Source: Streptomyces sp. NBC_01353 (GTDB taxonomy: Bacteria > Actinomycetota > Actinomycetes > Streptomycetales > Streptomycetaceae). Taken from it: 64,000 nucleotides of DNA. The translations under genes and the position numbers were made by a program. The notes under the pieces were generated by a model that had not been told where the DNA came from, ran no database searches, and worked only from the letters and a program-made list of their open reading frames with translations. Shown here in pieces: positions 56,824 to 64,000 of this stretch (its first letter is position 1; each line of letters begins with the position of its first letter). The stretch lies in the NCBI RefSeq assembly GCF_036237275.1, contig NZ_CP108352.1, positions 5,704,001 through 5,768,000 of the forward strand, in the 5' to 3' direction.

Positions 56824-56904
56824 GCCGGTCGGGCCCCCCAGAGGCCACCCGCATTTCGTGGGCGGCGCTCCACCGCGCCCGCCCCGCACCGAGGAGAAGA
56901 ACCA

Positions 56905-57738
56905 CTGGGCAAGCGACAGCCCGAAGGCCCGCCGCCCGCACCGGCGGTGCAGCGCATCCGACTGCGCTACACCAAGCGCGGCCGCCTCCGGTTCACCAGC
57001 CACCGTGACTTCCAGCGCGCCTTCGAGCGTGCGCTGCGCCGAGCCGAGGTGCCCATGGCGTACTCGGCCGGCTTCACCCCGCACCCCAAGGTGTCGTACG
57101 CCAACGCCGCCCCCACGGGTACGGGCTCCGAGGCCGAGTTCCTGGAGATCGCGCTCACCGAGACGCGTGACCCGGAGACCCTGCGGGTCCTGCTCGACGA
57201 GTCCCTCCCGGACGGCCTCGACATCACCGATGCCGTCGAGGCCCGTACCTCGGGACTCGCCGACCGGCTCACCGCCTCAGTGTGGGAGCTGCGGCTCGAC
57301 GGCGTCACCGTCGAGGACGCGGAGAAGGCCGTATCGGCCTTCCTCGCGGCCGACACCGTGGAAGTACAGCGCAAGACCAAGAACGGCATCCGCACCTTCG
57401 ACGCCCGCTCGGCCGTCGCCGACCTCGTCGCGGACCATCCACAGGCACGTCCCGCGGCTGATAGGCCCCTGGACAATGGCTGTGCGATACTGCGGCTGGT
57501 TGTTCGGCACGTGACACCTGCCGTACGACCCGACGACGTCCTGTCCGGTCTCCGAGCTGTGGCCGACCTGGCGCCGCCGGTCCCCGCAGCGGTGACCAGG
57601 CTGGCGCAGGGGCTCTTCGACGAGGAGTCCGGCACGGTGACCGACCCGCTCGCGCCCGACCGCGAGGCAGTCACGGCCGCTCCATCCACGGCCGCCGCGA
57701 CCGCCTCAGCGACGGCGCCGGGTGCAGGTTCCGCGTAG
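56905..57738 (+). CDS. TIGR03936/DUF2344 radical-SAM-associated protein
   Basis: The conserved core starts IRLRYTKRGRLRFTSHRDF, then RRAEVPMAYSAGFTPHPK, the mark of DUF2344. It is the usual partner of the TIGR03960 radical SAM protein upstream and is thought to act on the same substrate. I set the start at the CTG of 56905: GAGGAG lies eight bases before it, and 14 in-frame codons (LGKRQPEGPPPAPA) lead into the core. The GTG at 56947, the first standard start, has no SD. The C-terminus (~240-277) is Ala/Thr low-complexity. Length 277 residues from CTG, 263 from GTG. Confidence 0.85.
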   Translation: MGKRQPEGPPPAPAVQRIRLRYTKRGRLRFTSHRDFQRAFERALRRAEVPMAYSAGFTPHPKVSYANAAPTGTGSEAEFLEIALTETRDPETLRVLLDESLPDGLDITDAVEARTSGLADRLTASVWELRLDGVTVEDAEKAVSAFLAADTVEVQRKTKNGIRTFDARSAVADLVADHPQARPAADRPLDNGCAILRLVVRHVTPAVRPDDVLSGLRAVADLAPPVPAAVTRLAQGLFDEESGTVTDPLAPDREAVTAAPSTAAATASATAPGAGSA

Positions 57739-57870
57739 GGAGCGGTCGTTGTAGCGCAGCCCTGGCACTCGGGAGCCACCTGGGTCGGGCAGCGCACTGA
57801 CCAGGAGACTTTCGCCAGGCCGTACGTACAACGCGTACGGAACCGGCGAGCCAGACATCAGCTCCCGTGC

Positions 57871-57945
57871 GGCGCCCGCGCCCCGGACGGCGGCACCGCG
57901 CACTTCGCGCGACAGTGCCGCCGGACCGGAACAAGGCGCGGCGCC
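57871..57945 (+). promoter_or_regulatory. Structured leader before the RNase E/G gene
   Basis: Nested pairing: outer GGCGCC-C-GCGCC with GGCGCG-G-CGCC (57871-57882 with 57935-57945), inner CGGCGGCA with TGCCGCCG (57888-57895 with 57916-57923). It ends 28 bases before the rne start. E. coli rne regulates itself through its leader; whether this one does is unknown. A second palindrome, CCGTACG-N7-CGTACGG, is at 57820-57840. Confidence 0.45.
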
Positions 57946-57972
57946 CGGGAGCGTGACGGGAGAACCGCCCGC

Positions 57973-60900
57973 ATGCTCGAGCAGCACGAAGAAAACAACG
58001 ACAACAACGCACCTGGTGACAAGCTGCCGCCGCGCCGCCGGCGCCGCGCCGCTTCCCGCCCCGCCGGTCCGCCGGTGACGGCGGAGGTCGCCGAGAACGC
58101 GGCCGAGGTCGTCGTGGAGACTCCGGCCGCCACGCCGGAGCCCACGGAGGAGCCGGCCGCGCCCGCGCGTACCCGCCGTCGCGCGACCCGTAAGGCCACG
58201 TCCGCGGAGCCGGTGGCCGAGGCCGCGGCAGAGGCCGCGCCGGTCGTGGAGGAGGCTCCGGTCGAGGAGCCGGCCGCGCCCGCTCGTACGCGTCGCCGTG
58301 CGACCCGCAAGGCCACGTCCGCGGAGCCGGTGGCCGAGGCCGCGGCAGAGGCCGCGCCGGTCGTGGAGGAGGCTCCGGTCGAGGAGCCCGCCGCGCCCGC
58401 TCGTACGCGTCGCCGTGCCACCCGCAAGGCCACCTCCCCGGAGCCGGTCGCCGCTACCGAGACCGAGGCCCCGGCCCAGGTCGTGCCGGTCGTCGAGGAG
58501 GCTCCCGTCGAGGAGCCCGCCCCCGCGCGTACCCGCCGCCGTGCCACCCGCAAGGTCACCTCCCCGGAGCCGGTCGCCGAGACGGCCGGTGAGAGCCTGC
58601 CGTCGGAGACCGTCGCGCAGATCACCGCCGAAGAGGCCGAGCCCGAGGTCGTCGCCGCCGAGAAGGCCGCCAGCCGTGGTCGTACCCGCCGCCGCGCGTC
58701 CTCGCCGCAGTTCACCGCCGAGCCGGTGACCGCCCCCAAGGCGGAGGAGGAGCCCCGCGGCCGCCGCGCCGCGCGCCCCGCCGTCGCCGTCTTCCAGGCC
58801 CCGGTCTTCACCGAGCCCATGTTCCAGACCCCGGAGACCGCGGCCGCCGCCGCTGCCGCCGAGGCCGTGGAGCCGGAGGAGGACGAGGAGGAGACGGTCG
58901 AGGTCGAGGAGACCGCCGCCGTCGTCGTCGAGACGGTCGAGCGTCCCGAGCCCGCCGGCCGGCGCCGTCGCCGCCGTCGTGGCGAGCCCGCCGAGCCCGT
59001 CGCCGTCGAGCCGGTCCCGGCCACCGTCGCCGACGAGCCCGAGGTCGAGGCCGAGGAGCCCGAGGCCGAGGCCGAGGAGTCCGACGAGTACGAGGACCGC
59101 CCGTCCCGCCGTCGCCGCCGTGGCGGCCGTCGCCGTCGTCGAGGTGAGCTCGCGGACGCGGAGGACACCGAGGAGAACGAAGAGGCGGAGGAGGCCCGCG
59201 CCGAGGACGAGGAGTCCGAGGAGGAGGCCGAGGAGTCCGACGAGTACGAGGGCGGCGGGTCCGCCGGCAGCAGCAGCTCGCGCCGTCGTCGCCGTCGTCG
59301 CCGCCGCAGCGGTGACGCCTCCGGCGAGACCGAGGCGGGCGAGGAGGACGGCGTCCGTACGGTCGTCAAGGTCCGCGAGCCCCGCCCGGCCCGTGAGAAG
59401 GCCGAGCCCTCCGACGAGGTCCAGTCCATCAAGGGCTCGACCCGCCTGGAGGCGAAGAAGCAGCGTCGCCGCGAGGGTCGCGAGCAGGGCCGCCGCCGCG
59501 TCCCGATCATCACCGAGGCCGAGTTCCTGGCCCGCCGTGAGGCCGTCGAGCGCGTCATGGTCGTCCGCCAGAACGGCGACCGCACCCAGATCGGCGTCAT
59601 GGAAGACAACGTGCTCGTCGAGCACTACGTCAACAAGGAGCAGGCCACCTCGTACGTCGGCAACGTCTACCTGGGCAAGGTCCAGAACGTCCTGCCGTCC
59701 ATGGAGGCCGCCTTCGTCGACATCGGCAAGGGGCGCAACGCCGTCCTGTACGCCGGTGAGGTCAACTTCGAGTCGCTGGGCATGGCCAACGGGCCGCGCC
59801 GCATCGAGGCCGCCCTCAAGTCCGGCCAGTCGGTCCTCGTCCAGGTGACGAAGGACCCGATCGGCCACAAGGGCGCCCGACTGACCAGCCAGGTCTCCCT
59901 GCCGGGCCGTTACCTCGTGTACGTCCCCGAGGGCTCGATGACCGGCATCAGCCGCAAGCTCCCGGACACCGAGCGCGCCCGGCTGAAGACCATCCTCAAG
60001 AAGATCGTCCCCGAGGACGCGGGCGTCATCGTGCGCACCGCCGCCGAGGGCGCGAGCGAGGACGAGCTGCGTCGTGACGTCGAGCGTCTGCAGGCCCAGT
60101 GGGAGGACATCCAGAAGAAGGCGAAGAACGGCAACGCTCCGACCCTTCTCTACGGTGAGCCGGACATGACCGTCCGCGTCGTCCGCGACATCTTCAACGA
60201 GGACTTCTCGAAGGTCATCGTCAGCGGCGACGAAGCGTGGGAGACCATCCACGGCTACGTGAACCACGTCGCCCCGGACCTGACCGACCGCCTGTCCAAG
60301 TGGACGAGCGAGGTCGACGTCTTCGCGACGTACCGGATCGACGAGCAGCTGATGAAGGCGCTGGACCGCAAGGTCTGGCTGCCGAGCGGTGGCTCGCTGG
60401 TGATCGACAAGACCGAGGCGATGATCGTCGTCGACGTCAACACCGGCAAGTTCACCGGTCAGGGCGGCAACCTCGAAGAGACCGTGACGAGGAACAACCT
60501 CGAAGCGGCCGAGGAGATCGTGCGCCAGCTGCGCCTGCGCGACCTGGGCGGCATCGTCGTCATCGACTTCATCGACATGGTCCTGGAGTCCAACCGCGAC
60601 CTGGTGCTGCGTCGCCTCCTGGAGTGCCTGGGCCGTGACCGGACCAAGCACCAGGTGGCCGAGGTCACCTCGCTCGGCCTGGTCCAGATGACCCGTAAGC
60701 GGGTCGGCCAGGGTCTGCTCGAGTCCTTCTCCGAGACCTGCGTCCACTGCAACGGGCGTGGCGTGATCGTCCACATGGAGCAGCCGACCGCCCCGGGCGG
60801 CGGTGGCGGCGGCAAGCGCTCGAAGAAGCGTGGCCGTGGCGGTGCCGAGCACCACGAGCACGAGCACGTCGAGGTCGTGGAGACGGACTCCGAGACGGAG

Positions 60901-61653
60901 ACGGTCGAGACCGAGGCCGAGGTGGCCGCGGAGATCGCCGCCCCGGTGGCCGTGGAGGAGCCCTTCCGCGCCGACGAGGAGCTGTACAGCAGCGCCGCCG
61001 AGGCCGAGGCCGCCGCCACGCGTGGTCGTGGCCGTCGTCGCGCGACCCGCAAGGTGTCCGCGCCGGCCGGTTCGCCGGTCGCCGCTGCCCCCGCCCCGGT
61101 GGTCGTGGAGGAGCCCGAGCCGGTTGTCGAGCCCGAGCCCGTCGTCGAGGCCCCGGTCGTCGAAGAGGCTGCCCCGGCCCCCCGTGGCCGCCGCCGTGCC
61201 ACCCGTAAGGCGACGGCCCCGGCCGGCTCGCCGGAGACGGTGATCGAGACGGTCGTCGAGCCGGTGGTCGCCGCGGAGCCGGTCGTCGAGGCCGAGCCCG
61301 AGGTCGCGCCCGTCGTCGAGGAGGCCCCCGTGGCCGCCCCGCCGCGTGCCCGTCGCCGGGTCGTCCGTAAGGTGACCGCCCCCGCCGGCTCGCCCTCGGG
61401 CGCCGAGGAGGCCGCCGTCCTGGTGGTCGAGACCCCGGCCGCCGCCCCGGCCCCGGTCGAGGCGCCCGCCGCCGAGCCCGAGGCCGAGGCTCCCGCCCCG
61501 GCCAAGAAGACGGCCGCCCGCAAGACGGCCAAGAAGGCCACCGCGAAGAAGGCCGCCACTAAGAAGACGGCGGCGACCAAGAAGACCGCGGCGAAGAAGA
61601 CGACTGCGAAGAAGGCGGCCACCAAGAAGACGGCCGCCCCCGCGCAGGACTGA
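57973..61653 (+). CDS. rne: Ribonuclease E/G family endoribonuclease
   Basis: 1226 residues. The catalytic core (~510-925) has the S1 domain (VGNVYLGKVQNVLPSMEAAF in part), catalytic D821 (VVDVNTG) and acidic IDFID near 865-868, and the zinc-link CxxC in TCVHCNGRG. Long flanks surround it: residues 1-490 are Glu/Pro/Ala/Arg repeats (RTRRRATRK units, four copies) and acidic/basic blocks, and the C-terminal ~300 residues carry RGRRRATRK-type repeats and a KKTAAKK Lys/Ala tail like histone H1. These are the likely RNA-binding and scaffold regions (RNase ES type), the opposite arrangement to E. coli with a long N-terminal arm. It matures rRNA and mRNA. Confidence 0.96.
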   Translation: MLEQHEENNDNNAPGDKLPPRRRRRAASRPAGPPVTAEVAENAAEVVVETPAATPEPTEEPAAPARTRRRATRKATSAEPVAEAAAEAAPVVEEAPVEEPAAPARTRRRATRKATSAEPVAEAAAEAAPVVEEAPVEEPAAPARTRRRATRKATSPEPVAATETEAPAQVVPVVEEAPVEEPAPARTRRRATRKVTSPEPVAETAGESLPSETVAQITAEEAEPEVVAAEKAASRGRTRRRASSPQFTAEPVTAPKAEEEPRGRRAARPAVAVFQAPVFTEPMFQTPETAAAAAAAEAVEPEEDEEETVEVEETAAVVVETVERPEPAGRRRRRRRGEPAEPVAVEPVPATVADEPEVEAEEPEAEAEESDEYEDRPSRRRRRGGRRRRRGELADAEDTEENEEAEEARAEDEESEEEAEESDEYEGGGSAGSSSSRRRRRRRRRSGDASGETEAGEEDGVRTVVKVREPRPAREKAEPSDEVQSIKGSTRLEAKKQRRREGREQGRRRVPIITEAEFLARREAVERVMVVRQNGDRTQIGVMEDNVLVEHYVNKEQATSYVGNVYLGKVQNVLPSMEAAFVDIGKGRNAVLYAGEVNFESLGMANGPRRIEAALKSGQSVLVQVTKDPIGHKGARLTSQVSLPGRYLVYVPEGSMTGISRKLPDTERARLKTILKKIVPEDAGVIVRTAAEGASEDELRRDVERLQAQWEDIQKKAKNGNAPTLLYGEPDMTVRVVRDIFNEDFSKVIVSGDEAWETIHGYVNHVAPDLTDRLSKWTSEVDVFATYRIDEQLMKALDRKVWLPSGGSLVIDKTEAMIVVDVNTGKFTGQGGNLEETVTRNNLEAAEEIVRQLRLRDLGGIVVIDFIDMVLESNRDLVLRRLLECLGRDRTKHQVAEVTSLGLVQMTRKRVGQGLLESFSETCVHCNGRGVIVHMEQPTAPGGGGGGKRSKKRGRGGAEHHEHEHVEVVETDSETETVETEAEVAAEIAAPVAVEEPFRADEELYSSAAEAEAAATRGRGRRRATRKVSAPAGSPVAAAPAPVVVEEPEPVVEPEPVVEAPVVEEAAPAPRGRRRATRKATAPAGSPETVIETVVEPVVAAEPVVEAEPEVAPVVEEAPVAAPPRARRRVVRKVTAPAGSPSGAEEAAVLVVETPAAAPAPVEAPAAEPEAEAPAPAKKTAARKTAKKATAKKAATKKTAATKKTAAKKTTAKKAATKKTAAPAQD
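58147..58509 (+). repeat. 117-bp tandem repeat at the 5' end of rne
   Basis: Two near-identical 117-bp units (58147-58263, 58264-58380), each of 39 codons beginning EEPAAPARTRRRATRK, and a third, diverged, 43-codon unit (58381-58509). A further partial copy starts at 58510. Recent duplication is implied by the DNA identity of the first two. Confidence 0.88.
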
Positions 61654-61659
61654 CACGGC

Positions 61660-61694
61660 CGGTGTGGGCCTCCCATGGCGGACGGCCCACACCG
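61660..61694 (+). terminator. Terminator after rne
   Basis: Perfect 11-bp stem (61660-61670 with 61684-61694), 13-base loop, six bases past the stop. Confidence 0.8.
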
Positions 61695-61718
61695 CCTCAG
61701 AGGTCGAAGTCACCGAAT

Positions 61719-61747
61719 TTGACCCCTTGAGCACCGGCCCGTAACCT
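61719..61747 (+). promoter_or_regulatory. Promoter of rplU-rpmA
   Basis: -35 TTGACC (61719-61724), 17-base spacer, -10 TAACCT (61742-61747), a good HrdB-type match. The start of transcription would be near 61754, leaving a leader of ~150 bases with a small CTCCCG/CGGGAG hairpin. Confidence 0.65.
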
Positions 61748-61903
61748 TGACCGTCGGCGTGTCGTATGGCGCGCCACCCCCCTGAGCACCCTCCTCCCGG
61801 TCTGTCGGGAGAGGCCGCTCGTCCACTTCCGGATCATCGCGGGCCTCGGCACGTGTGAGCGGCTGGCATCAGGGGACCGTTCCCGAGTGAGAGAGAGATC
61901 CGC

Positions 61904-62224
61904 GTGTACGCCATCGTGCGCAGCGGTGGTCGCCAGCACAAGGTTGCTGTCGGCGACATCGTTGAGGTTGACAAGATTTCCACTGCCAAGGTTGGCGACA
62001 CCGTAGAGCTCTCTACGCTGCTCGTTGTCGACGGCGACGCCGTGACCAGCGACCCGTGGGTGCTGGCCGGTATCAAGGTCACGGCCGAGGTCGTGGACCA
62101 CCACAAGGGCGCGAAGATCGACATCCTTCGCTACAAGAACAAGACCGGCTACCGCCGTCGCCAGGGCCACCGCCAGCAGTACACGGCGATCAAGGTCACC
62201 GGCATCCCCGCGGCTGCGAAGTAA
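61904..62224 (+). CDS. rplU: 50S ribosomal protein L21
   Basis: 106 residues; L21 protein of the large subunit, bound to 23S rRNA with L20. GTG start at 61904, GAGAGAGA before it. Conserved [13 protein letters not shown] and the C-terminal [14 protein letters not shown] segment with basic residues. Fifteen bases separate it from rpmA, one operon; a HrdB-type promoter is at 61719-61747. Confidence 0.98.
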   Translation: MYAIVRSGGRQHKVAVGDIVEVDKISTAKVGDTVELSTLLVVDGDAVTSDPWVLAGIKVTAEVVDHHKGAKIDILRYKNKTGYRRRQGHRQQYTAIKVTGIPAAAK

Positions 62225-62238
62225 GGGACTGAGGAGAG

Positions 62239-62493
62239 ATGGCACACAAGAAGGGCGCATCGTCCACCCGGAACGGTCGCGATTCCAATGCTCAGCGGCT
62301 CGGCGTGAAGCGCTTCGGCGGTCAGGTCGTCAGCGCCGGTGAGATCCTGATCCGTCAGCGCGGCACCCACTTCCACCCGGGCGCGGGCGTCGGCCGTGGC
62401 GGCGACGACACGCTGTTCGCCCTGCAGGCCGGTTCGGTGCAGTTCGGCACCCACCGTGGCCGCAAGGTCGTGAACATCGTTCCGGTCGCCTGA
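62239..62493 (+). CDS. rpmA: 50S ribosomal protein L27
   Basis: 84 residues, the usual length. N-terminus [16 protein letters not shown] reaches the peptidyl-transferase centre; [13 protein letters not shown] is the conserved core. No N-terminal cleavage extension as found in Firmicutes. GAGGAGA is just before the ATG. Followed by a hairpin and then obg. Confidence 0.98.
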   Translation: MAHKKGASSTRNGRDSNAQRLGVKRFGGQVVSAGEILIRQRGTHFHPGAGVGRGGDDTLFALQAGSVQFGTHRGRKVVNIVPVA

Positions 62494-62509
62494 TCGGTTC
62501 TTTTGCGGA

Positions 62510-62546
62510 GGCGGACCTCACTTCCCGGCAGGGAAGCGGGTCCGCC
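62510..62546 (+). terminator. Hairpin between rpmA and obg
   Basis: GGCGGACC/GGTCCGCC stem (62510-62517 with 62539-62546), inner CTTCCC/GGGAAG stem. It can set obg expression apart from the ribosomal protein genes. Confidence 0.75.
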
Positions 62547-62608
62547 TTTCGCGTGTTACTAGATAGACATTCCACCTCGTAGCACCCCTTTGTAATGGAG
62601 GCACAACC

Positions 62609-64000
62609 ATGACCACCTTCGTGGACCGCGTCGAGCTGCATGTCGCCGCGGGTAACGGAGGCCACGGCTGCGCCTCCGTACACCGGGAGAAGTTCAAGCC
62701 GCTCGGCGGCCCCGACGGCGGCAACGGCGGCCGTGGCGGCGATGTGATCCTGGTCGTCGACCAGGCGATCACCACGCTCCTCGAGTACCACCACTCGCCC
62801 CACCGCAAGGCGACCAACGGTCAGCCCGGCGCCGGCGACAACCGCTCCGGCAAGGACGGCCAGGACCTCGTCCTGACCGTGCCCGACGGCACCGTCGTCC
62901 TCGACAGGCAGGGCAACGTCCTCGCCGACCTGGTCGGCCAGGGCACCACCTTCGTCGCGGGCCAGGGCGGCCGCGGCGGCCTCGGTAACGCCGCGCTGTC
63001 CTCCGCCCGCCGCAAGGCCCCCGGCTTCGCGCTCCTCGGCGAGCCCGGCGAGGCGCGGGACATCGTCCTGGAGCTGAAGACCGTCGCCGACGTGGCGCTG
63101 GTGGGCTACCCGAGCGCCGGCAAGTCCTCGCTCATCTCCGTCCTGTCGGCCGCCAAGCCGAAGATCGCGGACTACCCCTTCACCACCCTGGTCCCGAACC
63201 TGGGCGTCGTCACCGCCGGCTCGACCGTCTACACGATCGCCGACGTGCCGGGTCTGATCCCGGGCGCCAGCCAGGGCCGCGGCCTGGGCCTGGAGTTCCT
63301 GCGCCATGTGGAGCGCTGCTCCGTCCTCGTACACGTCCTGGACACGGCGACGCTGGAGTCCGACCGTGACCCCGTCACCGACCTCGACATCATCGAGGAA
63401 GAGCTGAAGCAGTACGGCGGTCTCGAGGACCGCCCGCGCATCGTCGTCCTCAACAAGATCGACATCCCGGACGGCCAGGACCTGGCGGACATGATCCGCC
63501 CGGACCTGGAGGAGCGCGGCTACCAGGTCTACGAGGCCTCGGCCGTGGCCCGTACGGGTCTGAAGGAGCTCTCCTTCGCGCTGGCCGACATCGTCGCCAA
63601 GGCGCGCGCGGCCAAGCCGAAGGAGGAGTCGACGCGGATCGTCCTCCGTCCGAAGGCGGTCGACGACGCCGGCTTCTCCGTCACGTACGACGAGGCCGAG
63701 GACGTGTACCGGGTGCGCGGCGAGAAGCCGGAGCGCTGGGTCCGCCAGACCGACTTCAACAACGACGAGGCCGTCGGCTACCTCGCCGACCGTCTCAACC
63801 GCCTGGGCGTCGAGGACGCGCTGATGAAGGCGGGCGCCCGCGCGGGCGACGGCGTCGCGATCGGCTCCGAGGACAACGCGGTCGTCTTCGACTGGGAGCC
63901 GACGATGATGGCCGGCGCCGAGATGCTCGGCCGTCGTGGCGAGGACCACCGCCTCGAGGCCCCGCGTCCCGCCGCGCAGCGCCGCCGCGATCGAGATGCG
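62609..64000 (+). CDS. obg: GTPase Obg (3' end beyond window)
   Basis: Large-subunit assembly GTPase; in Streptomyces it also influences the onset of sporulation. 464 codons are visible and no stop is reached. Glycine-rich Obg fold at residues 1-160 ([13 protein letters not shown]), G1 loop GYPSAGKSS at 166-174, G3 DVPGLI, G4 NKID, and the OCT domain with [14 protein letters not shown] after ~330. ATG with GGAGGCACAACC before it. The last codons (RRRDRDA) are the start of a charged tail that continues past the edge. Confidence 0.97.
   Translation, partial: MTTFVDRVELHVAAGNGGHGCASVHREKFKPLGGPDGGNGGRGGDVILVVDQAITTLLEYHHSPHRKATNGQPGAGDNRSGKDGQDLVLTVPDGTVVLDRQGNVLADLVGQGTTFVAGQGGRGGLGNAALSSARRKAPGFALLGEPGEARDIVLELKTVADVALVGYPSAGKSSLISVLSAAKPKIADYPFTTLVPNLGVVTAGSTVYTIADVPGLIPGASQGRGLGLEFLRHVERCSVLVHVLDTATLESDRDPVTDLDIIEEELKQYGGLEDRPRIVVLNKIDIPDGQDLADMIRPDLEERGYQVYEASAVARTGLKELSFALADIVAKARAAKPKEESTRIVLRPKAVDDAGFSVTYDEAEDVYRVRGEKPERWVRQTDFNNDEAVGYLADRLNRLGVEDALMKAGARAGDGVAIGSEDNAVVFDWEPTMMAGAEMLGRRGEDHRLEAPRPAAQRRRDRDA

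Noticed and set aside
56858-57514. Alternative frame over the TIGR03936 gene
   Set aside because: Pro/Arg/Ser-rich shadow; the conserved protein is in another frame.

Overview
The window is a stretch of Streptomyces (or close relative) chromosome. The evidence is very high G+C, strong codon bias toward G/C in the third position, frequent GTG starts, hairpin terminators without U tracts, and a familiar housekeeping gene order: pepN, asd, sodF, rpiB, tig-clpP1-clpP2-clpX, valS, folC, ndk, mreBCD-PBP2-RodA, rne-rplU-rpmA-obg. It is cut inside genes at both ends: an aminopeptidase N lacks its C-terminus on the left and the Obg GTPase lacks its stop codon on the right. The species cannot be named from the sequence alone.

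Left third (1-30 kb), metabolic and accessory. It holds a first M1 aminopeptidase, a TerD-like protein, aspartate-semialdehyde dehydrogenase and a large secreted subtilase. A divergent CGNR-regulator/glyoxalase-fold pair follows, with a palindromic candidate operator between them. Next come a flavin-binding oxidase-like gene abutting an HPP membrane protein, a Nudix hydrolase, a secreted serine hydrolase, an AbiEi/DUF559-like protein, a second complete aminopeptidase N, a DsbA-fold mycothiol-dependent-nitroreductase relative, and Fe-type superoxide dismutase with a candidate Nur box. Three related amino-acid permeases, BioY, a BBE-type FAD oxidoreductase, RpiB, an Nei-type glycosylase, an Eis-type acetyltransferase, a SpoIIE-type phosphatase and an acyltransferase complete the region.

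Middle (30.7-45.4 kb), proteostasis and translation. There is a 64-residue membrane protein, a frameshifted FG-GAP remnant, tRNA-Gly(TCC) and tRNA-Pro(TGG), then tig, clpP1, clpP2 and clpX. A Pro/Gly/Gln-rich membrane protein is convergent with clpX. An intact stand-alone TnpB (IS200/IS605 type, no TnpA) lies before valS. An orphan histidine kinase, folC-DUF4233 and ndk follow.

Right third (45.6-64 kb), cell shape and RNA. mreB-mreC-mreD-PBP2-RodA form the lateral-wall cluster. After a CYTH-CHAD protein comes a two-gene radical-SAM module (TIGR03960 and TIGR03936 types) split by a tryptophan-rich repeat membrane protein. RNase E/G with long repetitive tails, ribosomal proteins L21 and L27, and Obg follow.

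The least understood parts are the radical-SAM/Trp-repeat block beside rne, the solo TnpB with a candidate guide RNA, the CGNR operator, and a Shine-Dalgarno-masking hairpin before the FAD oxidoreductase. No CRISPR array, prophage or recognisable secondary-metabolite cluster was seen. Locus-order comparison with Streptomyces coelicolor is from memory, not from a search.
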